Assembly: GCA_038502055.1 (NCBI GenBank)
Contig: JAXRKN010000023.1
Location: 62,001-126,000, forward strand
Source: Tanytarsus gracilentus
Taxonomy: Eukaryota > Arthropoda > Insecta > Diptera > Chironomidae
Direction of reading: 5' to 3'
DNA: 64,000 nt
How positions within the stretch are numbered: the stretch's first letter is position 1; every line of letters begins with the position of its first letter. The translations under genes were made by a program, and so were the position numbers. The notes under the pieces are model-generated. The model was not told the DNA's origin. It ran no database searches and was given only the letters and a program-made list of their open reading frames with translations. Shown here one piece after another: positions 32,983-45,391 of this stretch.

Positions 32983-35291
32983 TAATTTTGCTATTAAATT
33001 TAACATTGATTTGAAAGCAAAGATTTTTACATTAATTTAATTGTAAATTTGACGTCAAATTTCATTTTCCACTTTTGTGGAACATTTAATTCAATTAATT
33101 CAAGAAAGATTTTCTAGATTTAATTAAAAGTTGATTAGTAAAATATTAAAAAAAAAATTCCTTAGAAAACTAAAAGGGTGAAATACACTCCGAGGCGCCA
33201 TTAAATTTTTTAGGGGCAGTTGAAAAATGAATTTAATGAGCTAAACAGTTAAATTTATTAAACATTATCAGTTCTCTTTTTCTTATTTTAAATATTTTAT
33301 TTGCAACCTCAATAAAAAGTCTTCAATACTTTAAGATTTTCAAGCTATCTTAAATACTTTAATTCCAACCCCGTAATTTATGCGTTTCACCCTTCGACAA
33401 CATGCTTCATCGACAATCTTGATGCGGAATCAAATCAAATATTCCCACAAAATCAAAATAATGCCATATGTCACCATGAAGACATCGAGAATCATGTGTC
33501 ACGTCGAGGTAATGTCATTATATTTCTTAAAGATTTCGCACATTTCAGAGTTTCCATAAAAATGTTGGCCTCCTCATTATTGTTGGCTTTAGTATAGTGT
33601 TCGAAATTGAGAAACTTTTGTTTTTTGAAACATTAGATAATTTTAACAAAATTACTTTTGTACTCATTTACTATTGTTCGCATACTCTTGAAAGGTTTTT
33701 TTGAACTTAAAATTCATTCCCATCTCCCTTTTTTACCATAAATCTCAAAATTTACTGGTTAAATTTATGTCTCTCATCTGCAGAGCCTCGAATGCTTTCG
33801 TCACATTCTCTGTTATCAATTTTGGATTTTGGCCTACTTAATATTTCATGTTTTCATCAACTTTTTTACGACACATTTAATAAAAAATTCTATTCAGAGT
33901 AAAAATTACATCTTGCCTTTTTGTGTGTTTCCACCTTTCGTACGAATCCTCTTCTTTTTTTATAACTAATAAAGACTCTTTCTTGTCATGGGAAAATTGA
34001 GTCACCGCTCTTTTTTGATAAAACTACACTGAATGAGTTATTATTAATTGAAAGCATGTTGAGTATGTGAGTAAGGACTAAGCTAACAATGTTAAACAAT
34101 AGACGCCATGTGTGGGTTTTAAAAATATGTGGACTACACTCACTTGGGTGCGTATAGACCTGCAATTTAACCAGAATGATATGTATGGAATGAACGGTAC
34201 TGAAATAAATTACAAATGCCGCAAATATAAATGAGAATGAGCGAGCTGGGCATTGATTAATATTTGCTGTTAATTAAAAATTCAGTCCTCCGTTAAAATG
34301 AAATTCTAACACCAAAAAAAGTTTTTTTTATGCGGACGAAATACCTGAAAGAAGTAAAGATTTCGATGAAAAAAGAATAACACCCATTTGAGGTTTTTAT
34401 ATATTTTTATTGAACATTGAAAATTATGTTAGATCTTTCTCATTAAAAATACTATCTCTTTCGTATAAAAAATAGATTTTAAAGAATATCTGTATCCATG
34501 GAAATCATATGTAAGGTGGTTCAATGATATGTTAAAGTTATTGAGAGTTTAAAGTCTTTTTCGCGTTAAAATTTCGCTTAAGTTGAAATATACCTCTAGA
34601 GTATGTTTAAATACAGTAAAATTTATCAAGGCAGCAAAACTTTGAGGCATATGAGTTTTAAATTTGTTTTAGAAATTTTAGACATTCTGTTATATATTTT
34701 CAAAGTTGTTTAATTAATTCCACTATCCTAAAAATGCTTTGGTACAACTTAAATGCATAAACTTAAATACTTTAAGAGCTTGAATTACACAAGAGCTTTT
34801 ATAAAAAAAATGAAGCAGGAATTAATTAATATTGCGTAAAATTAAATTTCCGACACTGAATGAGTATGCTAAAATTGCATTAAGTGGCGAATGAGTTTTT
34901 TTTTCTTAACTATGCTGGAAATTATTTTCTCACTCTCAAAAATTACGCTGAAGGGAAAAATTTAATTAAAAAATTTACGAGATTTCAAATTCAATCCTAT
35001 ACGAAGAAAATGTTCATAAAAAAGTCATTTAGAGTGAGTGCAAAGGCACACTTGAGTCGAGAGAGTCTGAGTAAGTGCAAAAAAAGTTGGCACATGAGCG
35101 AGAAGTTTTTAAAATGCTTTTCCATCCCCTTAACGCCTTCGACTAATTTTTAAAGCTCAGATCAGCATAAAAATGAATGCTGCACTTTCACATTCACTCT
35201 TGTCAACCACAAGTGAAAATTTCTCATACCCTACAAAAACTTAAATCTTTATATCTGATTTTTTGTTCTAGAGCAAAAAATTAAATCATTT

Positions 35292-35619
35292 GAACGCATA
35301 TATGCAAAAACTGCCAAATGACTAAAATGGTAAACCCACATGCCTACTTCGGAAAAACATATATTTTAAATATTTTTCAAACGAGCAATTTTTATCTTGC
35401 AATAATCTCTTGATTTTGTACTGTTGAAGAGCAAAAAGTTTATTAGCAAAATCCAGAAAGTATTTTTAAACTTTTAATAAAATTATTCAAGTCACAATAA
35501 GTCACATTTTTGGAAATAAAAATTGCCCGTTTGAAAAATATTTAAAATATATGTTTTTCCGAAGTAGGCATGTGGGTTTACCATTTTAGTCATTTGGCAG
35601 TTTTTGCATATATGCGTTC
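35292..35619. mobile_element. Hairpin MITE with ~104-bp near-perfect arms
   Basis: Bases 35292-35395 are the reverse complement of 35516-35619, with essentially one visible mismatch, around a 120-bp loop. The ends read GAACGCATATATGC and GCATATATGCGTTC. ATTT sits immediately outside both ends, a plausible 4-bp target duplication. There is no coding capacity. A single-arm relic (TTCCGAAGCAGACATGTGG) lies at about 30600-30680. A transcript across it would fold into a very long hairpin. Confidence 0.85.
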
Positions 35620-36298
35620 ATTTAATTGACACAATTTCAACTGTTTTTACGACAAACTTTCGGGCAAATTGTTTTACTCTCAATGTTTGCGAGAAAATTC
35701 CGTCTCTCTTTCGTTCTCGCTCAATTAACAGAGTTATTACTTACTGTCACTCTATACTGTTGGTACTTAACTCACGCTTTGCTGTTTCAAAAAGTTTTAT
35801 GTTTGAAAATTTATTACACTTACATTTACGGGCAAATTTGAAAGGGAATGGCAGTTTTTAAGCAAATTTAATAAATTTTAAAAATCAAAAACAATTAGTT
35901 AATAATTTTTAAAGTATTTTAAGTTTTTTTAAAAACCACTCAATATTTTCATTTCTTTCCCTCATCTACAGTATTTCTAAGTGCAATATTTAAGAAAGTG
36001 ACATAAAAAGAAGACACACCTGAACATTAAAAGTCATCCAGAAAAGTGTTGTTAACCATTGTTCATTGGCACTAAAAATTGTGCTCATTGATATGATTAT
36101 CTTGAGTACTTAAGATGTATGAGTAAAGTTTTCGAGAGTTCTTATATTAAAAATGCAGATTTTTTAAATCTAGCGTTCGAAGTTCTCACACCTTGACAAT
36201 TATTTTATATTTTCTTCTCTTAAAACTAAAGCTATTAAAAAGTAATTAATCTTGTTATTTTATAGTAACTCGCTTTGCTGTACTTCTCTAAAATGATA

Positions 36299-39200
36299 TC
36301 AGCTCGATCTCATCGAAGCCTGCAATTTATTTGGTGGTGGTGGTGGTGGGGGAGGGAGAAACATTTCATCGACAGTGCAAATTCGATCGTCGTCAAGGGG
36401 AAATTTGAAATTAATTTCGGTACCAGTTATCAATGATCCCTCAATGCACTTTTCACTGGCTTGTTCTGGAAATAGACAAAAGTTCTGCAAAATCAGAAGT
36501 TAGAATCGAGAGAAGGACATTTAGGGTTCAAATTTAGTAAATTTCGGAATTTTATTGAAAGTTATAAAATGTTTCAAGGATTTTAAAAATTTGTGCCACG
36601 CATGTAAGTCAAGAGGTTTAAAATATCAATAAGTTTCCATCCCTTTATAAATTAAAGGATTTTGCGGGGGTTTCAGACAGTGAGCGATAGAACGAGAAGG
36701 TTTCAATAAATTGTGATCAGATGATTACACAATGTGTGTAGGTTTTCTGGGGTTGATATGCGATTGAGAGATAAGGATGAGTAAAAAAGGAGTGGAAATT
36801 TATTGATGGTCATTAACAGTCATTAGTTACCTCCTTTTCCATCCTCCCTTGTGTAATAATGTGCTCGCTGTCGTGTAAAAATGGAGATTGAAACGATGAT
36901 TATCAACAGCAGAAGTACGAAAATGAATGCGCTAATAAAAGCGATTGCGTTAAGTTGACTCTTGTAGAGACTTCCATGAATGCTCGCTGCGTCACGACCC
37001 TCCTCAAGATAGTTCTCATAGCATTCGAACAAGTTATTTTTCACCAACCTATTGATGGGTCTGCTGCGTAAATTCTCCGGAAGATAACATACGGGCATAA
37101 ATTTCCATTTCATCTGTTTGTGGATGATAAGAAGGTCGAGACGTGAAAAAATAATTACTCATAAAAGAGAGAAGAAATCACATACCAAGTGTTTACGATC
37201 CAACATGGCACCTACGTTACACACGTCACAAACGAACTGATTTCGTTCGAATCGAACATTTTCGATTTTCAGCAATTTTTCAGCCAACTTCGCATCAAAT
37301 CCGTTCAAGCGATTTCGTGATAAATCTAAATCCTTGACGTGGAAGAAAAGAAAATTTCCATTTTAATGATGAACATTCGAATTGTTGACATAATAAAAAC
37401 GTATGCGATGCTACATGTCTCATCTGATTAACATTATTTCTTCGACAGAAGCTTTTTCGCTGTTCGAAGAAATTTTCAGAATGTTGACAATGCAATGTTT
37501 AAAATGTGAAAGTGATTTAAACTAGCAACCTTTTTTAAAAATAATAAAAAATTCTGAAAATCTCATACAGAAAAAAAATAAAGGATTCAAATTTTTCGAA
37601 ATTGATAACCATAGGTAACTGTAGAAATTTTTGACATTCGAATATAATTAAGTTCATGAAATATTACAATATTTTCGCATGCGCGCAAGTAATCTGGATG
37701 AAAATGCAAAAAGGGGTGAGTAATCTCAATAAAGACACTTGAATGAAATTAAAATGAATGTCAAAGGGATTTACCTTAAGCACCCTCAACGGCTCCAAAA
37801 TTTGGCCTGTTTCGTTTCCAATACGCGTGCCGGAAACATTGAGTGCCTGAAGATATCTTAATGGCATGAAAAAGTCCACTGGTATGTTTGAGATATCCGC
37901 CATTGATAGCGAACGTAGCTGAGTTAGATTCCGGAAGACAACTTGGAGATCTAATAAATTAAGCTGCACATTTCCGCTGATATTGAGCGTTTGTAATTTT
38001 GGTAAATGACACATGTAATCCACCTCGAGAGTAGATAGTTTATTATACGAAATATCCAGTACGGTTAAATTTGATAAATTGCTAAATGCTTGTCCAGATA
38101 TTCTTCTTATGCGATTTCTAGAGAGATCTGTGCATGAAAGGTAGCATAAGATATTTTGTGGTTTGGCAATTTGGCTTGTATAAGAATGCATCTGAGGCAC
38201 TCACAACTCACCTAGATGCTCCAGGCTTCTTTGCTGTCGAAATAAGTCATCGACAATTGCAGACAATTGGTTGCCATCCAAATTTATCCACCTCAGACTC
38301 TTTAAATCCTTGAACTCGTCCTCATCCAAATGTTGAAACTGTCAACAAAATGAAAAATAAGAAATTTTTTGCAATGTCTGTATGTGCTTATCTAGAGTGA
38401 GTGTGCCATGTCACAAAATCAATGTATACAATTTGGATGTATGTAGCAACAATAAAAAGCTCTTTGCAAAATAACAATAAACAAGCAAAGTTTTGTGAAT
38501 GAAAAGAATAACTATACTTTTAAATTAAAAAATGATATTCTTGTTGCTTAAAATCTCAAAAAATAAGCATAGTGGTAGTGCAATCCGACGCGATATCGGG
38601 TGGCCCAGGTTCGATTCCTGGCAGAGACACTATGCGAGATTTGATTTTTTGCTTTATTCTTGAAAAATGTTTAGTACTCAAAAAATAATTAGAATGAAAT
38701 AAAATCTCTTTATTTAATTAAAAGTATCTTCAAATTTATATCTCATTGCTCATATTTAAAGTCGCTTGAAAAAATTTAACGTCGCAAAATAAAGTTAACG
38801 TCGTATGAACGCATGAATAAATAAAAAATATTTTTAAGAACTGATTTCAAAGGAAATAAAATTAAATTCACAATTCTAAATATTAAGGTCAGAAAAATCA
38901 CTTTTAAATAAAAAAACAATATAAATTGTCGTTACACAAAAAAATTAAAAAAATTAAAAATTACAGTAATTTGTAATTGCTCATCTCTGTAAACACGATA
39001 AAAAATATTCACCGAGAGCTCCAAAATCCTTTTAAAGTAAAATTTTACAATTTAATATGAACTTTTAAAATTTTACTTTAGAATTCAAACATTTAATTTT
39101 AAATCAAGATTTTATAAATCTACTAGAAAGTTAATAGGCGGCAAGCCGCCCGTAGCTCTATTTTTAGTATACTGCAATCATAGATCTAGATAGTCTGACT

Positions 39201-40347
39201 TTGGATTCTAAAATATAAATTTTAAAACTCAAAAATTTATTTTAAATTTGTCTCATTCTAAAATTTTATTTAAGAACTTTAAAAAAAATTTTAGCTTGAA
39301 AAAATCTCAAAAAGTAAATGTATCAATTCCGTCAGGATCACTAGAAAAATACCATGAAGGAATTTCAGAAATCGGTGATTACTAATGAGCAAGGGATGGG
39401 AAACAAGAAATTTCTTCTCTTTAATCTCAATAATCTAATTCCAAATTTTGTGGCTTAAAAACTATTTATTTGCGTAGAAAATACTTAAATTTACCTGATT
39501 TTCGCCTAAATCAAGCTCTATTAAATGCCTTAAGAGGAAATAGAGATGAGAATCGATATTCTTCAATTGACATTTTCGGCACTTTAACGCTCGGAGATCC
39601 TAATAGATGACAGAAATTTCATTAGGAATTTAATTTAAGTTGGTCGAATTGTACGCTCACCTTAACATCATTAAACACATTGGGTGTGAGATCTCCGAGA
39701 GGATTGTTACTCAAATCGAGGTATCTTAATTTCTTAAGACCTTGAAACATACTCGAGAGCATATTCTTGAGGGAATTGTCAGCAAGATTCAAAATCCGCA
39801 AACTCTGCAAATTGATGAGAGCTCATGATAGTGATTGTAAATAATTTAGAAGTTCAAGTTGAAAACTTACCGTTAGAGAAGTAAATGTTCCACTCGTCAC
39901 TCGGCCAATTTTATTGTTCGCAAGATTTAACTCGACGAGAGACTGCTGACCATAAAAGTTCTCGATATTGATGAGTGTTATGTTATTGTGGGAGAGATCT
40001 AAAGTGCGAAGTGTTGAAACACCCCAAAACGACCGATCTCCAATTGCTGGCACGTTTGCGCCAATAATGCGAAGAGTTTCGAGTTTTTTGAAACGCTGAA
40101 AGACCGAGCCAATAAGGAGCGTATTTTTAGGATTACGCACGATAATGATTTCCATTTTCACATCAAAGTCCTCCGGCTCGAATCTATCCATATCGTTTGG
40201 CTCATTACATTCGGCGTAGTAACGACCGCTGGGATCGAGATCGCAATGGCAGTACGACGGACATCTATCCAAACTGGCCGTAAACGACGCTGGTACGAGT
40301 AATGGAAATATCAGCAGTATAAGGACAACTTCTGCCAACTTTGCCAT
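36299..40347 (-). CDS. Leucine-rich repeat transmembrane protein with poly-proline cytoplasmic tail
   Basis: Eight exons on the minus strand (40347-39871, 39804-39661, 39599-39495, 38338-38212, 38127-37775, 37332-37186, 37113-36831, 36465-36299) total 1,803 bp, giving 600 residues, with all phases compatible. Order: signal peptide (about 1-24); LRRNT cysteines (CPSYCHCDLDPSGRYYAEC); about a dozen LRRs (LRTLDLSHNNI, LRYLDLSNNPL, LEHLDLSRNRI, LKDLDLSRNRL); LRRCT cysteines (NQFVCDVCNVG...FMPVCYLP...FECYENY); a membrane helix (AFIFVLLLLIIIVSI); and a cytoplasmic tail with eight consecutive prolines (MFLPPPPPPPPN). Several introns fall inside LRR units. The last intron needs the acceptor before 36465; the other AG (before 36484) brings an early stop. 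A 3' splice site just before the ATG (40357-40356) implies an upstream 5' UTR exon. It is a surface receptor or adhesion-type protein. No ortholog name is assigned. A partial paralog lies at 556-1251. Confidence 0.93.
38567..38635 (+). ncRNA. tRNA-like / tRNA-derived sequence in an LRR-gene intron (antisense to the gene)
   Basis: A perfect T-arm (CCAGG-TTCGATT-CCTGG, 38605-38621, a B box) is preceded by a 5-bp anticodon-like stem (TCCGA-7 nt-TCGGG) and a D-arm/A-box-like AGTGGTAGTGCA. The 7 bases after the T-arm (CAGAGAC) do not pair with a 5' acceptor strand, so this is not a standard tRNA. Instead GCATAGTG (38567-38574) and CACTATGC (38628-38635) form an 8-bp outer stem. A T6 run about 12 bp downstream could end RNA polymerase III transcription. 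It may be a SINE head, a tRNA pseudogene or an unusual small RNA. Confidence 0.45.
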
Positions 40348-41790
40348 TATGGATGCTGAAAAAAGAACAAAAATGTTAGAGAATGGCGAAAAAATTTTTA
40401 TTTAAAAATGAAATTTTTTTGTCTTTGTCTCACATCTCGCATTGCGAGAAACATTGAGAGAAATATTGTTCGTCGCCTCATATGGCGATATGGAATGTTA
40501 AATGTATCACCAAAGAATAAAATAATAGAAATATTTAGCTTGTAATTTGTCAGGAGGTGGAAAACTTGCTTCTGTAAACCCTAGTTTGCAATTTCAATGT
40601 TCTTATAAATTTAATAATCATGTCCTTGATTATGCCTAATATATTTTTTGTTTAAAAATAATTTTAAGCTTGAAATTGTTTGTAAATTCAAATTAGTGTC
40701 CACTTCTTGCCAACTCAAAAGGTCAAACAGTAGATCGTCTTTTTCCTCTCATGTATTTGCGATTGCAATGCGGTATTCGGTATTGTACAACTCTATTGCG
40801 ACTCCCTCATGCTTAGCGTTCCACTTCGTTTCAAGAGCGAAAGAGAACAAAATGACATTATAACGTTTCGCCATAGAATTTTCAACGTGCACGTTAAACA
40901 ATTATTTTTCCTTAACGAAAAATGCTGAGATTTTCTGAGCGAGCATATTTTTTAAATGTGAATAGAATGAAATTTGGTTGTTGACACATAAAAGAACACG
41001 CTGTGTGGACAAAACGATTTTTTTGTGTCACATACTTCATTGTGACTCACATTTTGTGGAAAAGCTAGGAAATAAATGTCAACGGGTGAAATTTAGATGT
41101 CAAACTTTAATTGAGTTTTACTCGCATCCACTTTTGGATTTTTTGTCGCGTTAAAATAAATGATTTTTTATCACAACCGGTTGATGTGCAAATAAATTTT
41201 TGAAATAAGATCAGAAACACACATGTAGCAGCGTAGTCATATAATTACAGAGAATTTTTCTTTTCTTAAATTGATGCATTGTGAGATATAATTAAGAATG
41301 ATTTTAACTGAAAATGATCACTAAATTACAGCTCATGGATGAGATAAAACAACTTCAAATCATTGACTTAATGATGCTAGGCCAACACCATGAAATTCTT
41401 AATCCCAAATTGCTATTTAAATCTCTTTTAAATTTGATTCCCATGCACATGACCCCAAACTCAACCATAACCACTCACAAAAAAGCAATTTTAATCAATA
41501 TGTTAAACAAATATCTAAATTTAAATAATTCTAAATAAGAAAAATTTCATAATTTGGACGCTTGTTTAATGTCCATTCTCGATAAAAGAGTTCAAAATGC
41601 AATGAATACTTATTTCCTGTATCGCTTTTTATGGTTTTTGTTACATTGAAGAAATTAACGAATATTATGTGACTGTGGATTTTTTTCATTGTACAAAGCG
41701 AACGCAATGCAAGAGAAAGCGAGAAATAAAATCGGACAGCAACGAGTGCGTTGAAGAAAATACGTTTGAAATTTATAAGAAGTTAGAACG
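40348..41790. other. 5' flank of the LRR gene, no other gene recognised
   Basis: About 1.4 kb between the LRR start codon and the tandem duplication. It contains the 3' splice site serving an upstream 5' UTR exon (AG at 40357-40356, minus strand), but the donor exon could not be placed. A 74-codon frame at 41314-41538 has no supporting features. Confidence 0.55.
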
Positions 41791-41796
41791 ATGATA

Positions 41797-43424
41797 TCTT
41801 GACCGTTGCTAGCTCGCTTTCAACAACATTAAAAATTTATAAATTCTTAAATGTTTTGTGTCTCTCTTTTAAGAGTTCTCCAATCATTCAATATCATTTC
41901 AACATCTTTAAAATGCCAATTTAAACTTCTCCTAAGATTGGGAAGCACACGATGATTCTAACAAATTAATTACTACCGGTTTGAGCTGCTTTATATTGCC
42001 ATGCCACTCAAATTAAGAGAAGCTAAAGAATTTTAATGAATTTTCTTTATATAATAATATGAGGAGAAGATTAGAGCGTAATTCGGTTAAATTAAAATCT
42101 CATGTAGTCAAGATTTTATGGGATGTTTCGACAATCAAGATTTCGGAATCACTAGAACTTCTAGTCTAGAAGATGAGTTGAAAATTAGATCAGAAGGTTA
42201 TGAAAGAGAGATGTGAAATTATCAAATGTTCAATTAAATACAACTCTATTGAATAATTTTAAATTGGCCTCAGAATTTTTGACTCTGAGCAATGTTCTTA
42301 AGGAGCATGTTGAAGTTCTTTAAATTCGAGCTCTATTTTACACTTATTACAAATCATTGTTAACCACACCCGAAAACAAAAGGTAATTTTTCTGTGAACA
42401 GAGCAGTACAGAAGTTCACGAAACGCCCTTTTCCAAGAGATTTTGAGTGTCTTTTTCTTCTTAGCGCCAAACGCCAAGACAACGAAGAAACTTTTACTAG
42501 ATCACGATAGTTCATTTTAAAGTTTCTCATTTTCTCCTTCTTAATTTCGCGGATTATTATGTCAGAACCCGAGACGAGGGACGAAATTGCTACATTAATG
42601 TCTATTTAATTAAATCATTAAAATTATTTCATCGTCAAAATTTTCGTGACGGTAATTTCCTCTTCGAGAGAATGTCAATGTGCTTATTTGTGTTATCGTC
42701 AGCGCGAAATCTCAAGTGAACTCATAAAAAAATATCTCGTAAAAGAGCAGTCTGAAGAAATGAATATTATAAAGAGGGCCGAAATTTTTGAATGACATAC
42801 ACTCGACAATCAATTGACGAGCTCGAATGGCGCTAAGTAGAGCTGTGTAAAATTATTCACAAGACCTCTAATGCGTTTATATGCAGTTGCCTCATTGAAA
42901 TGACATCCTCAAGAAATTTATCATTCTCATCTTCACGGAAATGCGATTGTGAGATAAATGACTTCAACACAAGCACTTAAATCTTGAGTCAAACAAATAA
43001 AAGATAAAGAAGAAAGAGAGAACAAGAATGAAATTATTATGGAAATCCAATGGCATGAAAAAATGTAACAGCAACGAGATGAGACGGAAACACTGAGGGT
43101 AAATTTTAAAGGGTGGCAAAATTTACCAGTGGATTTTCTTCTTTTTTAATTCGCTAACAACTTATTCAAAAATAAAATATTTTCTATAAGGAAATTCTCT
43201 CCGTGTTTTTTCATACTTGTTTTATAAATGCGTAAAATTCACTCTTGCGAGTCGACCAACATCGTATAAGAAATGTACACGGACAACAACAGCAGCACTT
43301 ACCACATCATTCCTCTTCAAATCCGCGCCAATTCGTTCTCAATGAACGATAATTTTCTTGTTGTACGAGTACGACGTATAATTATCTCTCTCTCTTTCTC
43401 TCTCAAAAATATCAGAGTAAAGAA
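41797..43424. repeat. 1.63-kb tandem duplication, copy 1
   Basis: It begins ATCTTGACCGTTGCTAGC and ends TATCAGAGTAAAGAA, then restarts at once as copy 2. Reading the copies side by side shows about ten to fifteen substitutions, plus a roughly 20-bp insertion and a 1-bp insertion in copy 2. The unit is non-coding on both strands as far as I can see, and includes a (TC)n tract at its right end. Confidence 0.95.
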
Positions 43425-45074
43425 ATCTTGACCGTTGCTAGCTCGCTTTCAACAACATTAAAAATTTATAAATTCTTAAATGTTTTGTGTCTCTCTTTTA
43501 AGAGTTCTCCAATCATTCAATATCATTTCAACATCTTTAAAATGCCAATTTAAACTTCTCCTAAGATTGGGAAGCACACGATGATTCTAACAAATTAATT
43601 ACTACCGGTTTGAGCTGCTTTATATTGCCATGCCACTCAAATTAAGAGAAGCTAAAGAATTTTAATGAATTTTCTTTATATAATAATATGAGGAGAAGAT
43701 TAGAGCGTAATTCGGTTAAATTAAAATCTCATGTAGTCAAGATTTTATGGGATGTTTCGACAATCAAGATTTCGGAATCACTAGAACTTCTAGTCTAGAA
43801 GATGAGTTGAAAATTAGATCAGAAGGTTATGAAAGAGAGATGTGAAATTATCAAATGTTCAATTAAAAACAACTCTATTGAATAATTTTAAATTGGCCTC
43901 AGAATTTTTGACACTGAGCAATGTTCTTAAGGAGCATGTTGAAGTTCTTTAAATTCGAGCTCTATTTTACAATTATTACAAATCATTGTTAATGTTTTCT
44001 CATCTTTAAGATCCACACCCGAAAACAAAAGGTAATTTTTCTGTGAACAGAGCAGTACAGAAGTTCACGAAACGCCCCTTTCCAAGAGATTTTGAGTGTC
44101 TTTTTCTTCTTAGCGCCAAACGCTAAGACAACGAAGAAACTATTACTAGATCACGATAGTTCATTTTAAAGTTTCTCATTTTTTCCTTCTTAATTTCGCG
44201 GATTATTATGTCAGAACCCGAGACGAGGGACGAAATTGCTACATTAATGTCTATTTAATTAAATCATTAAAATTATTTCATCGTCAAAATTTTCGTGACG
44301 GTAATTTCCTCTTCGAGAGAATGTCAATGTGCCTATTTGTGTTATCGTCAGCGCGAAATCTCAAGTGAACTCATAAAAAAATATCTCGTAAAAGAGCAGT
44401 CTGAAGAAATGAATATTATAAAGAGGGCCAAAATTTTTGAATGACATACACTCGACAATCAATTGACGAGCTCGAATGGCGCTAAGTAGAGCTGTGTAAA
44501 ATTATTCACAAGACCTCTAATGGGTTTATATGCAGTTGCCTCATTGAAATGACATCCTCAAGAAATTTATCATTCTCATCTTCACGGAAATGCGATTGTG
44601 AGATAAATGACTTCAACACAAGCACTTAAATCTTGAGTCAAACAAATAAAAGATAAAGAAGAAAGAGAGAACAAGAATGAAATTATTATGGAAATCCAAT
44701 GGCATGAAAAAATGTAACAGCAACGAGATGAGACGGAAACACTGAGGGTAAATTTTAAAGGGTGGCAAAAATTTACCAGTGGATTTTCTTCTTTTTTAAT
44801 TCGCTAACAACTTATTCAAAAATAAAATATTTTCTATAAGGAAATTCTCTCCGTGTTTTTTCATACTTGTTTTATAAATGCGTAAAATTCACTCTTGCGA
44901 GTCGACCAACATCGTATAAGAAATGTACACGGACAACAACAGCAGCACTTACCACATCATTCCTCTTCAAATCCGCGCCAATTCGTTCTCAATGAACGAT
45001 AATTTTCTTGTTGTACGAGTACGACGTATAATTATCTCTCTCTCTTTCTCTCTCAAAAATATCAGAGTAAAGAA
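43425..45074. repeat. 1.65-kb tandem duplication, copy 2
   Basis: The direct repeat of 41797-43424. It has an extra segment of about 20 bp around 43993-44013 (TTTTCTCATCTTTAAGAT) and one extra A near 44770. The junction between the copies shows no spacer. Similarity ends at AGTAAAGAA, followed by unique GAGTCGTGAAG. Confidence 0.95.
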
Positions 45075-45391
45075 GAGTCGTGAAGAATCATGTCGCAAGC
45101 CAGTTAAAGTGCCTCGAACGAATATAGAATCGTTCACTGTCAAAACTTTCCCACAACCTGCTTCCAAAATCTTCTTCTTTACTGCTTGCTGCTGATATAA
45201 ATAATGACAATTGCTAATGGCGAAATATTTTTACGTGGCATCATCAGGCGGTTGAGATAATAATGATGCCGCCGAGAAAAGTAAATTTAAGGACACTCGG
45301 TGCAAAAATTTGGATTTTTAGTCGTTCCAGGAAATGTGCAAAAATAAAATTTATGTGCGAAGAGATAATTTTATGTTCTCATGAAGTAAAA

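Larger units (their letters stand above)
29095..36298. other. Intergenic region rich in mobile DNA, no gene recognised
   Basis: It holds the LINE 3' end (about 29095-29165), a poly(A) tract (30114-30148), a family A relic (30385-30505), a single-arm relic of the hairpin MITE (about 30600-30680), the TA-flanked 1,456-bp element (31527-32982) and the hairpin MITE itself (35292-35619). No frame here has convincing coding character. The rest is plain AT-rich sequence. Confidence 0.6.

Noticed and set aside
36466..36484. Upstream acceptor for the last LRR exon as the main splice site
   Set aside because: Joining the phase-1 donor at 36831 to an exon starting at 36484 gives a stop within about ten codons, whereas the acceptor before 36465 keeps a long plausible tail. 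It is kept only as possible alternative splicing.
38567..38635. A standard functional tRNA gene
   Set aside because: The T-arm is perfect, but there is no 7-bp acceptor partner and position 33 of the anticodon-like loop is not T. It is annotated only as tRNA-like.
41314..41538. 74-residue Leu/Ile/Met-rich open frame
   Set aside because: Short, no recognisable domain, no polyadenylation or splice context; AT-rich codons produce such frames by chance.
44923..45195. 90-residue open frame at the right end of the tandem duplication
   Set aside because: The frame starts inside the duplicated unit and crosses its edge; copy 1 loses it at the junction. The composition is low-complexity and no domain is visible.
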